Assembly: GCF_000237925.1 (NCBI RefSeq)
Contig: NW_017386007.1
Span: 434,001 to 498,000, forward strand
From: Schistosoma mansoni
Taxonomy: Eukaryota; Platyhelminthes; Trematoda; Strigeidida; Schistosomatidae
Length of the DNA stretch: 64,000 nucleotides
Direction: 5' to 3'
In this document: piece after piece, positions 25,623 through 37,431 of the stretch
How the letters are laid out: each line of letters opens with the position of its first letter
How positions within the stretch are numbered: the first letter of the stretch is position 1
Program-made: the position numbers and the translations under genes
The notes under the pieces: generated by a model
Databases searched by the model: none
The model's input: only the letters and a program-made list of their open reading frames with translations
Told to the model about the DNA's origin: nothing

Positions 25623-26605
25623 TCTATTTCCCAATTATCATCTGAATATGATCGTCGGATATTATTAAACGAAGAATCTGCCAAATCTTGGATTTTTAAC
25701 AATTCAAATAGAAATAATAACGGATTAACAGATTCGGAACAATCAAGAACAATTCTTGATAGTACACAATCTCTTCGTAGTACAAACGAATCATCATCAT
25801 CATCATCTATAGGAGTTTCATATTCACCTCCTACTAGTAGCAACACTGCTACTTTAGATTCATCAACTAATTCAAGGTTTTTAACTACTCCACTTAGTTT
25901 ATCTACATCTAGTTGTCAAATTTTTTCAAACGAAACTATAAAACTTCCTTTTAAAACTACTCATTCTAATTCAGATCATACAGATCATATTGGTTTACAA
26001 TCTGAATCTGGGGATAATAATAATAACATTGTTACAGATCGTTTTTTATCAAATTCTACTACAGCATCTGCTGCATTATATTCATTTCTTGGTCTTAATT
26101 CTATTAATCATATTAATTCTCATATTTGTCAACCATCAACTTCAGTTTTTCAATCGAATTTATTACCTATTAATCAAGCAGCTATAGCTGCATTATTATT
26201 GCAATATTCTCGAGGTGCTGCTGCAATTCCTGTTTCAACTACTTCAACAACTGTTTCTACACATTCTACTACTACTACTACTACTACTACTACTAATCAA
26301 ATTATACAAATTGTCCTATTGTTACTTCACCTCTCAATTCATCACAACTACAAAATTCATTAGATTATTCAAATCAAATTCATAAATCATTCAATCAAAC
26401 AACACAATCCATTCCATCAATTTATTTACCTTATTCTATCAAAAATCATTGTACTTTATCAGAATTAAATTATTATAATCAACAAATTAATTTATTAAAA
26501 CAATTTCCAAAATTTTTATTAGAATCTAATAGTGGAACAGTGTTACCACCAAGTGAATTAGTTATCCCAACACATTTAACAAATCAATCTGCTGCTTATT
26601 CTTTG
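25623..26605 (+). CDS. psq-type protein, exon 2 (Ser/Asn/Thr-rich, one frame slip)
   Basis: After a pyrimidine-rich acceptor (TTTGACTAG), phase 0 continues from exon 1: SISQLSSEYDRRILLNEESA and onward for about 225 codons of Ser/Asn-rich sequence. This includes an alanine-containing patch (INQAAIAALLLQY) and a Thr run encoded by (ACT)n at 26266-26294. Just after the Thr run the original frame reaches a stop near 26362. The frame one step over stays open from about 26303 to 26605 with the same composition (IPSIYLPYSI, then LKQFPKFLLES) and ends in phase 0 at a GTATGT donor. The exon is 983 bases, one short of a multiple of three. I read this as a one-base loss near CAAATT at 26298-26303, either real or a sequencing error. 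Confidence 0.7.
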
Positions 26606-26621
26606 GTATGTTGATTGGGTT

Positions 26622-27150
26622 ATTTATTTATTTATTTAAACATATAAATATTGGTACAAGGAAGCACCAGATAAATATGCGCCTCACAAATCTCATTCGA
26701 TTTGTGTGAGGGCTGTGATACTGCCCAGATGCCCAGACTGAAGTAGGTGGTTTTCTTAGGGGGCCACACCCCAAGCCTTTGACCTGAATGTCTAGTCCAT
26801 AAGGCAGTGGAGCATGGTGAGGAGATGCAGTCCCATGGTAGCCGGTGATCAACAATTGGTTCATACTCCATTTGTTCTCTCAGGGTTGCTAGAGCCTATG
26901 TGCACCATTGGTTTGGAATGAGGGTTTTCCAACTCCCCTTGGTGGGTTCTCCACATCCACCAACCCGGTTAAAGCGCCGGACATTCGCTTTTCGTCCTCT
27001 CAATTTGGTAAACAACAGTGATGCCACGAGAAGGCAGTGAGTAGAACTTGTGTGGCAGAGGCTATATATACGTGTGGCCATGTGAGAGCATTTGGAGAGG
27101 GAGATCGGACTCTCTCCACTCTCGGCCGTACCAGGGCATTTGGGGACCAT
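26622..27150 (-). mobile_element. Family C short element, 16 bases into psq intron 2
   Basis: A minus-strand copy from TAAATAAATAAATAACC (3' end) to TGGTCCCCAAATGCCCTGGT (5' end, reverse complement). It starts only 16 bases after the exon 2 donor. The hairpin and 5' end are intact. Confidence 0.75.
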
Positions 27151-27282
27151 TAAAAGGTTATACTACTTGTATTCTGGTTTACGTCCCTACGTACCTATTT
27201 ATTCGTTGATTTTCAAACTTAATACTGATTTATTAAGGACCTTGTAAATAATATCAGTATAAATTCATTTAGTATTGTTTTG

Positions 27283-27460
27283 TTTGTGGCCGAGTGGATA
27301 ACGTGATGGCGTTTGAAGCGAAAGGTACTGGGTTCGAGTCCCAGAGTGAATATCAACCCCGAGATGCAGGTACATTCAGCTGATGAGTCCCAAATAGGAC
27401 GAAGTGACTCGCGTCAAACTGGGTTTCACTGCTAGTCACTATCCATCTTTGCTTACAATA
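27283..27460 (+). repeat. Family B hammerhead repeat
   Basis: A tRNA-like head (GGCCGAGTGGATAAC, GGTTCGAGTCCCAGAG) is followed by the ribozyme strand CTGATGAGTCCCAAATAGGA. The core half CTGATGA and stem II are intact. The next strand reads GAAGTGACTCGCGTC instead of GAAACGCGCGTC, so stem III and the GAAA element are changed and cleavage is doubtful. Confidence 0.7.
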
Positions 27461-27582
27461 TCAGTATAGATGATTGAATTTGTAAATGATTACTGTTTAT
27501 AGAGATAATACATGGTAAGTTGGAATTAAGGATTCAAAGTTTATTCTTCTTACTGAATTTATTTCAGAATGAGTTCTTGTAC

Positions 27583-28085
27583 TCAGTCAGTCAGTTACAA
27601 CGTAGAACTTCGTACGTAAGTACATCAGTTCGAGTTGCTATACCACATTAGCACAGAGATACAGTTGTCGATTCAAATCCCATAGCGGTAGAAGTATTAA
27701 GAGTATAAGTATTATGTGAAAGATAAGGGTTTGAAGATGTTATTGAAGGAGTATAATACAGTGAAATAAATTTGGAAAGAGAAAAAGATAGGAACATGAA
27801 AAATTCAGAAGACTAGAATTTGGTAGAACACAAAGAGTGGATGCACCTTCGCCATTGCAAACGATTTTGAGCCATGTCATTCAAGGTCTCTAACCATCGA
27901 TTGCTATCATCTCGCGAATCCCAACCAGATAGTCTACACCTACCAACATGGCTCAGTCCACTTGTCAGTGACTTCATGGGTTTGTGCCACGTTTTGGTCT
28001 GGCCACCCCTAGCTTTCTTCTAACCTACTCATACACCATAAAACATTGCACGTCGGGGCAGTCGGTACTAACCTTATGAATGATT
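27583..28085 (-). mobile_element. RTE LINE 3' end, minus strand
   Basis: The CAGTCAGTCAGTTACAACGT end at 27585 is the reverse complement of the RTE 3' tail. The C-terminal coding end lies at 27850-28030 (AGCCATGTCATTCAAGGTCT, ACCAACATGGCTCAGTCCAC). It is 5'-truncated near 28080. Confidence 0.7.
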
Positions 28086-28332
28086 CATTCTGAGATTGAA
28101 TATATATTCTCTTTTGTACTAGTCATCTTATGGTTAATATGATGAATATAGAAATTCCTCTTTGTAGCTTAAGATTTCAATGTCACTCAACTCTATTTAG
28201 ATTAAGTAATCAACGAATTATGTAAACGTTTGTAGACAATCCTTGTCAGTAGGTGTATAGTATACTTGTTGAATAGTTTGGTTTATAATAAAAATATTTC
28301 AGAGATTAGTAGCTAAACAATGAAAATACAAA

Positions 28333-28816
28333 AACATTTGTTTGTTTATTTAAACACATAAACATTGGTACGAGGAGGCACCCAATACATATGTACCACA
28401 TAATTCAATCGGGTGCCCGAACCGAAGCAAGCGGTTTACTTAGGGGGCCACATCACCAGCCTTTGACCTAAAGGTCTAATCCATAAGACAGTGGAGCAGC
28501 GTCAGGAGATCCAGTACCATGGTAGCCAGTTACCAATAATTGGTTTATACTCCATTTATCCCTTCAGGATACTGGAGCTTATATGCACCATTAGTTTGCA
28601 ATCATGGTTTTCCAACTCCTCTAAGTGAACCCTCCACATCCACTAACCCGATGAAAGCGCCAGACATTCGCTTTTCGTCCTCTCAATTCCGTAAAGAACA
28701 CCATCGTCGCGAGAAGGCAGTGAGTAAGATTCATCTGGCAGTAGTTGTATGCACGTAGCCATCTGAGAGCATTTGGAGAGCTGACTCTCCACACCTTCAG
28801 ATGTAACAGGGCATTT
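28333..28816 (-). mobile_element. Family C short element, diverged
   Basis: A minus-strand copy with TTATTTAAACACATAAACAT at its 3' end and CAGGGCATTTGATTT at its 5' end. It is diverged in the same direction as the copy at 21412 (shared CACCAGCCTTTGACCTAAAG), which suggests an older subfamily. Confidence 0.7.
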
Positions 28817-29187
28817 GATTTTAATGAAAAATCTAAAATGAAAATGGTTTTATTTGTGTTTTATTTACTTATTTATTTGGTGGTCTATATTCGGTAATAT
28901 TTCTTGACTAGAAACAGTAGTATTATCAGTATGTTAGGTAGTATGAGACATTTCTTTAAATGTTAGAGGATTATATCTATAAGACTAAGAGGTGACTTAT
29001 TGTGGAAAAACGATTTCTAGGAGATATTATATGAACATAAACATACTATGTAATGAATATAAGTTATTAATCACACTATATACAACAGTTAAGGATAAGT
29101 TTTTTAAGACGTACTTAATTTAAATGTTACCTCCAATTATATTGATTAGTTGTTTTGAATAAACCTTTGATCTTTTGGATATATATA

Positions 29188-29546
29188 TATATATATGTTG
29201 AAAGCGTGAGTCAATTAAAACTAGACTACCATGGGAAAACCTGGAAGTATTGGGCGGCCGTTTCGTCCTATTATGGGACTCCACAGCAGTGCGCATCCAT
29301 GACCTCGCCTCTCGAGATTCGAACTCAGAACCTACCAGTCTCGCGCCAGAGCCCTTAACCGATAGACCACTGATCTGGCCGGCATCCAACGGTGTTAATG
29401 TCTAACTCCAACCAATCCACGAAGTTGAGTAACCGTTCACCAATTGTCTTCAGTGCTTCCAGGTTTTTCCCTGGTGGTCTAGCTTCAATTGACTTACTCT
29501 TTCAAGTATGAAAATACTAAATCTCTACAAAAACCCTTTCTGATAA
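29188..29546 (-). repeat. Family A repeat with both inverted arms
   Basis: The left arm GTTGAAAGCGTGAGTCAATT (29197) and right arm TTTCAAGTATGAAAATACTA (29501) are inverted. A minus-strand tRNA-like and ribozyme region and an 80-base leader lie between. The cleavage triplet position reads GCC instead of GTC and the CTGAGGA strand is incomplete, so it is inactive. Confidence 0.7.
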
Positions 29547-29692
29547 TATATCATATGTGTTAGTCAAATAACTGTCAAATTATATGAACACTATTAATTT
29601 CAGCAATTGAATCTTAAATAATCCCAACATTTCGTCCTATAAATTTATTTGAACCTCTTCAGGATAATAATAATCAAATTGTATAGAATGTC

Positions 29693-30228
29693 TATTTATT
29701 TTTTATTTAAACACATAAATATTGGTACAAGGAAGCACCAGATAAATATGCGCCTCACAAATCTCATTCGATCTGTGTGAGGGCTGTGATACTGCCCAGA
29801 TGCCCAGACTGAAGTAGGTGGTTTTCTTTGGGGGCCACACCTCAAGCCTTTGACCTGAATGTCTAGTCCATAAGGCAGTGGAGCATGGTGAGGAGATGCA
29901 GTCCCATGGTAGCCGGTGACCAACAGTTGGTTCATACGCCATTTGTTCCTTCAGGATCCTGGAGCCCATGTGCACCATTGGTTTGGAATCAGGGTTTTCC
30001 AACTCCCCTAGGTGAACTTTCCGTGTCCACCAACCCGGTTAAAGCGCCGGACATTCGCTTTTCGTCCTCTCACTTTTGTGAACAACACTGGTGCCACGAG
30101 AAGGCAGTGAGTAGAACTTGTGTGGCAGAGGTTATATATACGTGTGGCCATGTGAGAGCATTTGGAGAGGGAGATCGGACTCTCCACTCTCGGCCGTACC
30201 AGAGCATTTGGGGGCATTGTTCTACACA
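29693..30228 (-). mobile_element. Family C short element
   Basis: A minus-strand, well-preserved copy from TTTTTATTTAAACACATAAA to GAGCATTTGGGGGC. It is about as similar to 26622 as any pair in the window. Confidence 0.75.
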
Positions 30229-30633
30229 AATACATAAAAATGTCTTATAATTGTAATTTTATGTGGAAAAATGTTAAATACAATACAATTCATTTAGTTC
30301 ACTATTGAAAAAGATAATTATATATACTTCCCATATAAATGAACGGATTAAGGGAGAGAGAGAGACGACACCATGACGTGATCGGATATAGGAAAAATGT
30401 GCAGATTGTTGTTTTGATTACAATAGACAAAATGATGGTGATAGAAATTATCAAATAAAAACAGTTGTGAAGTAATCATATTACTTGAGGTGACTAAAAC
30501 ACTAATAATTAATAATAATAAATGGTGAGGATCTAAGAAGACAGAAATATATAGGTATCTAGGCTGACAGTCGGTCATATATTTTACTGAACAATGTTTA
30601 AATAATACGACTAGCTATGATAACTGTAGATTA

Positions 30634-30852
30634 TAAATGAACAATGAGGGAAAACACAGCAGCAAATCGCTCACCATGGTAGGACCAAGTGAAACACAAT
30701 TTCTTTTTGCATACACATAAGCCTAGTTTTGGACGATGAACATCTATTGCTTCTGGGTAACGTCGAAGTGTGCTATTATTCTGTCGATTTATTATTCGAA
30801 AGGTGGTATCAGGATCTAGATTAAATTCTTTGAGACGTATTCGTAGATTCTT
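30634..30852 (-). other. Unrecognised coherent reading frame, about 73 codons
   Basis: The minus strand has an open frame without a start Met after a possible acceptor (GCCTAAAAG). It reads NLRIRLKEFNLDPDTTFRII, then RRYPEAIDVHRPKLGLCVCK, then CFTWSYHGERFAAVFSL. The mix of charged, hydrophobic and Cys residues looks coding rather than random. It lies beside minus-strand Penelope-like sequence (31030-31430) and could belong to that element, or be a host pseudogene fragment. I do not recognise the family. Confidence 0.3.
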
Positions 30853-30999
30853 TTAGGCAGTATCCTTTTCTTTTCTTCCAACACATAATACTGCATGTAC
30901 TGCACATATATTTGGAAGCAACTAGAGGAGATCTATTATACAAGTTATGTCTTTTATGTTTCATACATGATTATTAAGTTTGTAGCAGAAAAAGGCAAT

Positions 31000-31430
31000 T
31001 GCTCTTAGTCAACGCTTATTCTGGGGGGCAGTGGGTCGTCGTTAAGTCTAGTTTATCGACCTAAAGTTTTTTATTTATGAACTCTATGGGATACTCATTC
31101 TCGGTTAATTAACTTTGAAGAGTTTTTAATCCGTTATCGATAGAATCTTCAAAACATAGTTAGTTTATCCTTATGAACAGAGTTCTCACAAGACTTCTTT
31201 TATATGTGATTGGACGGAAGCTTTTAAATTATCCATAAAGTCTTACGGTAGATGGAACGTGAAACTGAACCGTCTTCGCTTTTTGTTGTAGTTAAGTTTA
31301 AGAAACTAATCTAATTTCGTCCTGCATGCTTTCACGTGAATTTTAGATCTACATAAGCTGTGTTGAAACTTAGGTAATATTGATCAACATAATCTTTACT
31401 ACCATACATGATAAAAATATCATCGATATA
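31000..31430 (-). mobile_element. Penelope-like element, 3' half (degraded)
   Basis: Read on the minus strand from the LINE boundary: YIDDIFIMYG (the reverse transcriptase active-site box), then a stretch with several stops containing SRSIYRKTLW, as in Penelope-type RT (RxVYRKPT). The matching 5' half lies on the other side of the inserted LINE at 35336-36000. Penelope-like elements of the Cercyon type are known in schistosomes. Confidence 0.55.
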
Positions 31431-34400
31431 CTCCCAAATGCCCTGGTACGGCCGAGAGTGGGGAGAGTCTGCTCTCCCTCTCCAAATGCTCTCACATGGC
31501 CAGTGAATATATAGCCTCTGCCAGGGAAGTCCTACTCACTGCCTTCTCGTGGCGGAGTTGTTTACTAAATTGAGAGGTCGAAAAGCGAATGTCCGGCGCT
31601 TTAACCGGGTTGGTGGACACGGAAAGTTCACCTAGGGGAGTTGGAAAACCCTGATTCCAAACCAATGGTGCACATGGGCTCCAGTATCCTGATGGAACGA
31701 ATGGCGGACGAACCTGTCATTGGTCAACGGCTACCATGGGACTGCATCTCCTCACCATGCTCCACTGCCTTATGGACTAGACATTCAGGTCAAAGGCTCG
31801 GGGTGTGGCCCCCAAAGAAAACCACCTGCTTCAGTCTGGGCACCCGGGCAGTATCACAGCCCACACACAAATAAATGAAATGATGAATTTTATTGATGAT
31901 ACTATTCCTGCTCATACTAGAAGCAAGACAATTTACATTATTATTATTATTACCTTTATTATTATTATTATTATTATTTACTACGTCGCTTTTTCACCCC
32001 CTTTTATCCCCAATTTGTGTAACCTTACTTTTCAACTTATGCAGCAGCTCGCCCATGGTGGAAAATCTGTCCTATCTAAACGATCTCCAGTCACTGTCTG
32101 GTTGAAAGTGAATGCTTCCACCGATTATGAATACTGAAGCAGTCTTTCTGAAACCACGTACGCCGTTCAAGCTGGCTTCCTTCAACGTTCGCACACTAAT
32201 GCATATCAGACAACAGATAGGGCTGGCTATGTCTTTGGAAGGTCTTAATGTTGATGTTTGTTGTCTATCCGAGACCCGTATTCAAGACTCTAGTGAAGTA
32301 CTACAAATCCGCTCTCTATCTGTCGCCTCGAAAAGCTTGTTCCACGTGCGCTTATCCGGGGACCCTGTGGCATCTTCGTCTGGTCTTGCTGGCGTTGGTG
32401 TCGCACTAAGCGCTAGGGCTGAGGCAGCACTAATCGATTGGATCCCCATTAACAGTCGGTTATGTGCTGTTAGATTAGAAAGTTCCATCAAAGTGAGAAG
32501 AAATCGGCGTGAGAAACGGTGTCTTTTCGTCATCTCCGCCTATGCCCCGACAGATTGCAGCCCGGATGCAATCAAGAATGAGTTTTACCATCAGTTAACA
32601 GTTCTTCTCCAGAAAGCGCGTTCGACAGATATTGTAGTACTAGCCGGAGACTTGAATGCACAGGTCGGGCGTCTAGGCACAGAAGAGAGTCGTTTAGGTG
32701 GCCGATGGGGACTTGTTGGTCGCAGGACAGATAACGGGGACCGTTTGCTGCAACTGTGCACAGACCACAACCTGTTTCTGGCCAGCACTAACTTCCGGCA
32801 CAGTCATTGCCGGTGTGCCACCTGGCGTCCTCCCTCTGCATCCCAAGCCTGGACTCAGATTGATCACATCGCGATCAGTTACCGCCGGCGTGGTTGTGTA
32901 CAAGACTGCCGCTCCTTTTGGAGTACTTATCTGGAGTCTGATCATGCCCTGGTCTGCGCCAATCTCACCTTACTTTTCAGTGGCCGAAGGATTGACCACC
33001 ACCAACGGATTGATGTTAGTAAACTGGTCGCAACTTCTGTTGCGAGTAAGTATCGAGCGGAGCTAGCCTCTAGGCTAGCTACCACCCCACCGAAAAGTAT
33101 AGATGAGCATTGGTTGCTTCTTCACGACGCCATGAAAATGGCGAGTAAAGCCGCTTGCGGCTTCGCGAAACGTCCCGCTTACAAGCACTGGGTTTCTTCT
33201 GGCTCCTTACAACTGATGGAAGCCCGTCGGTCTACTCCGGGTGACCGTGAGTTTGACCACAAACGAAGGCTGTTACGTAATGAAATCGGGCAAAGCTTGC
33301 GTAAGGACCGAGAAGCCTGGTGGTCGGAGCGTGCTAATGAGATGGAAGCAGCAGCTGCATCTGGTAACTGCCGGAAGCTCTTCCAACTCATCCGAGCCAC
33401 TGGCAGCAAGAAGTCTGGTGTAAGTGAAACAATCTACGAGGTTGATGGGATGCCAATCACTAATATCTCTCGACGTCTTGGACGATGGGCAGAATTCTTC
33501 GAAGGGCAGTTCAACTGGCCTGCTGCTCCGGCTACATCAACCAACTTGTCCTGCCCCCCATGGCCGGTGACGACTGATCCACCAAACGAGGCGGAAGTCC
33601 GCAAGGAACTCCAACTCTTGAAACGTTACAAATCACCTGGCCCAGATGACTTACCTCCGGCTCTTTTTAAAGATGGTGGTGAATTTCTGACTAAGGAATT
33701 GACTGTGTTGTTTGGAAAGGTTTGGGAAGAAGAAAGTGTTCCAACATCATGGAATGAGTCGATAGTCGTCCCTATCTTTAAAAAGGGTTCACGTTGTTCC
33801 TGCAATAACTATCGGGGGATAAGTCTACTTTCGATTGCGTCCAAACTATTGGCTTCTATCATTCTTCGTAGGTTGTTTAAAACCCGAGAACGATTGACTC
33901 GCGAGTAGCAGGCTGGTTTTCGTTCTGGTCGAGGATGCATTGATCACATCTTCACCCTCCGCCAAATGTTAGAACACCGTCATACCTATCGCAGGCCAAC
34001 AATCGTAGTGTTTCTTGATATCAGGGCGGCCTTCGATTCGTTGGACAGGACTGTTCTCTGGGATTGTCTATTGAAGAAGGGTGTGCCTGAGAAGTTCATT
34101 AACATCTTAAAGGCCCTGTATACGAACACCTCAGGCAGAGTGAGGGCATACAATCACCTTTCTCCCTTGTTTCATTCGAGCAGTGGGGTTAGGCAGGGTT
34201 GCCCGATCTCACCATTCCTCTTCAACTTTGCCATCGACGACATCCTGGAAACAGCTCTGGTGGATGTAAGTAATGGCGGTGTGGATATGTTGCCTGGAGA
34301 ACGACTTCTCGACCTTGAGTATGCGGATGATATTGTCTTACTGTGCGATAATGCCCAAGGCATGCAATCAGCACTTAATCAGTTGGCAATCAGTGTCCGC

Positions 34401-35324
34401 AGGTACGGCATGTGCTTTGCACCCTCCAAGTGCAAAGTACTCCTACAAGACTGGCAGGATTCTCATCCTGTACTCACCCTGGATGGTGAGTAGATTGAAG
34501 TAGTTGAGAAGTTCGTGTATCTAGGTAGCTATATAAGTGCTGGTGGTGGCGTGAGTGATGAGATTGATGCAAGTATAATGAAAGCCAGAGCGGCTTATGC
34601 CAATCTGGGCCATCTTTGGCGCCTTCGTGATGTTAGTCTGGCTGTAAAAGGTCGGATCTACAACGCGTCGGTGAGAGCAGTTTTGCTCTATGCTTGTGAA
34701 ACCTGGCCTCTCCGAGTTGAGGATGTTAGACGACTTTCTGTGTTCGATCATCGTTGTCTCCGAAGGATTGTTGACATCCAGTGGCAACACCATGTTAGTA
34801 ATGCAGAGGTTCGGCATCGTGTGTTCGGGCGCAGAGACGATAATTCAATTGGTGTCACCATCTTGAAACACCGACTTCGGTGGCTTGGACATGTTTTACG
34901 AATGTCGTCCCAGAGAATTCCACGTCGTGCATTATTTACCGACTCTGGGACTGGTTGGAAAAAGCGGAGAGGAGGTCAGTGTATGACATGGTGTCGTGGT
35001 ATGAAAGAAAGCTACAAAGGGCTAGCTTCTGTTGGTCCTTCACGACTCCCTGGCTGGGGTCTGAGAGATGGTGCAACACAGTGGCTAGAGACGTTATCAG
35101 ATATGGCTCAGAATAGAAGCCAGTGGCGATCCTGCTGCAACCTTCTTTTACTTTCTACATAAAGAGTGGTTCTAACTTTCTTAACTGAAAGAGTTTTCTG
35201 GTTGTACATTTTAGTCCACCTTATCTGTTCATCCTTTCTCTTCCTACTTTCATTATTTTGTGTGGCGCATATGTATCTGGTGCCCTTTTGTACCAATATA
35301 TATGTGTTTAAATAAATAAATAAA
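31431..35324 (+). mobile_element. RTE-clade LINE, nearly full length, with target-site duplication
   Basis: The element is flanked by an 11-base duplication (TCATCGATATA at 31420-31430 and 35325-35335). A 5' leader (31431 to about 31870) is shared with family C. One frame, 32112-35162 (1,017 codons), holds an APE-type endonuclease ([40 protein letters not shown]), a reverse transcriptase ([57 protein letters not shown]) and a C-terminal region ([11 protein letters not shown]). The frame is broken only by TAG codons at 33906 and 34492, with no frameshift seen. It ends in TTTAAATAAATAAATAAA. Confidence 0.9.
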
Positions 35325-35335
35325 TCATCGATATA

Positions 35336-36000
35336 TCTCAAATAGAGTGAATTTGTTCACTCACATGCTTCAGTTTAGTGTTTTATAGTTCCAGAAAAAT
35401 ATCAGCGAATGTAGGGTTCAGTGAGCCGCTTATTGCAAGACATATTTGTGGGTAGTACTTTTCGTTGAATTAAAACTGCACATTCTTTATGTATAACAGT
35501 CTCTTCTTTGGAAAACCAGTCATATCACCACGAGTGAATCTAGTGTCCGTAGTCTTTTTTAGTGAAGAATTAGTTAGTAAGGTTTTCACATTAAAAGAGA
35601 CCGTATATCTTCTGTCCAAGGTAATGTCGTCAGTTTTGTTAATAAAGTTGAAACTGTCTTTCAGACTGTATACAGACATTTTTCCATTATGGATGTAGTC
35701 CATTGGGTAAGCCACCGAGCAGCGTTATGATACATTAGATTATTTATTGCTGGGATCGTTCGTAGAGAGATTCTAGTTTTTATAGTCTCGGATAGACTAT
35801 ACAACCTCAGTATGTAAAAACTTGCATTTGTTGGTTCGAGAACCGAGATTAATAAATGCCTCGGAAATGTATGGTCTAATGCTAAACTCTGAGTTTAATT
35901 GGTCGAAACGATAAAATAACTATTCTGAGCAATATTTAAAACCCTGTCCGATTACGTCTTAGTCACTATGTACTTCAATACAATCTCACTTAAACATTAT
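35336..36000 (-). mobile_element. Penelope-like element, 5' half (degraded)
   Basis: The minus-strand frame 35470-35715 includes MAYPMDYIHNGKMSVYSLKD and YTVSFNVKTLLTNSSLKKT, the Penelope-type RT motif (SFDVxSLFTNVPL). Then ICLAISGSLNPTFADIF (GxxMGSPLxPxLANIF in relatives) leads into RYIDD at the LINE boundary. Several stops interrupt it. The upstream limit is uncertain. Confidence 0.6.
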
Positions 36001-36363
36001 CCCCAGCATTATAATTATGGCTTCTTTAAAGTAAGCTAAAACTGGAAACGGCGATATGCTAAATTAAATATCCCTGAATTTCTTTGAACATGTTGTAAAA
36101 CTATTTCTGAGATTTCCTCTTCAAATTGAGTCTTTATTAGAGACTGTCATACATTTGACTGATTCCGGAGAAGTAATTAGTCTCAAAGCGTTTTATGCAA
36201 GAAATTATTTATCAATAACTGTTAAATTAGAAAACAATTATTATCAGTTTAGCTCTGTGGTAAAGGTCTTCCTAAATTATTGAAGATGTTTACCTACTTA
36301 CAATAAATCTCTTGTAATTTTTACCTTTCATAAATTTAAACTAAACGAGAATGATAATTTTTT

Positions 36364-36888
36364 CCCCCGAATGCTTTAGCACGGCTGAGGGTGTGGAGAG
36401 TCAGCTCTCTCTCCAAATGCTTTCACATGGCTACGTGCATACAACCACTGCCAGGGAAATCTTACTCACTGCCTTGTCGCGACAAGGGTGTTCTTTACGA
36501 AATTGAGAGGACGAAAAGCGAATGTCTTGTGCTTTCGTCGGGTTGGTGAATATGGAGAATCCATCTAGAGCAGTTGGAAAACCATGATTGCAAACTAATG
36601 GTGCACATAAGCTCCAGTAAACTGAGGGAACAAATGGCGTATGAATCAATCGTTGGCCACCGGCTACCATGGGACTGCATCTCCTCACGATGCTCTACTG
36701 CCTTGTGGATCAGACCTTTAGATCAAAGGCTCCGGGTGTGGCCCCCAAAGAAAACCATCTGCTTCAGTTTGAGCACCTGGGCAGTATCACAGCCCTCACA
36801 TACAAATCAAATGAGATCTGTGTGGCGCATATGTATCTGGTGCCCTTTTGTACCAATATTTATGTGTTTAAATAAAATAAAAATAATA
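36364..36888 (+). mobile_element. Family C short element
   Basis: A full-length copy from CCCCCGAATGCTTTAGCACG to TATTTATGTGTTTAAATAAA. Slightly diverged, with the hairpin reduced by one wobble pair. Confidence 0.75.
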
Positions 36889-36939
36889 TAGCTGAAGATA
36901 AAGCAATAAAATACAACTAATTTCATTATATTCTTCAAA

Positions 36940-37345
36940 TATTATCGTTCTTGTTGACAGCTTGCTTGAATTTCTGGGATACCTATTCCGGCTATCTTGA
37001 TATTTCTACAATATATCTACTTTCATGTTTGTTCGAACAGATTATTATGTCATTTGATTGCATCAGCTATTCAGATGCATTTGTGAGAAGTTTACGACCT
37101 TTCGCTCTACAATTTACAAAATAGTACAATCAGAGATATTGTGGTTGCTGGAAATATGTACCGAATAGAATTAACATTATTCAAATGTTGATTCCTGAAC
37201 TGCTAATATCAATCTAACTGGCAATCACTCAAACATTTATCATCAGTATCGATCAAGAAATAAGGGAAGAAAACTTGTCGAAATACTTTGTGCTGAGAAC
37301 TCTATATTTTACCAATAATAAAGCTAGTATTGATAATTATTAAAT
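36940..37345 (+). mobile_element. CR1-like LINE 3' fragment
   Basis: It matches the segment at 45385-45775 along its length (TTCAGATGCATTTGTGAGAA, GATATTGTGGTTGCTGGAAA) and ends with the shared 3' terminus CTTTGTGCTGAGAACTCTAT and AATAAAGC. The small frame seen at 45480 is not open here. Confidence 0.5.
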
Positions 37346-37431
37346 TAAATTGTGCTAGGTAACTCAAACTGAGTTTCTACCAAATAATGGTTAATATTTT
37401 GTTTCTGCGAAAACGTTGATTACATGATGAT

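Noticed and set aside
26628-27150. Small proteins in the family C repeats (for example [19 protein letters not shown])
   Set aside because: These frames recur wherever the repeat occurs and are not preserved in frame between copies. They are leader sequence, not coding.
27290-27350. tRNA gene (A box and B box, GGTTCGAGTCCCAG)
   Set aside because: No acceptor stem closes it, and the sequence continues into a hammerhead repeat shared with other copies. It is a tRNA-like SINE head.
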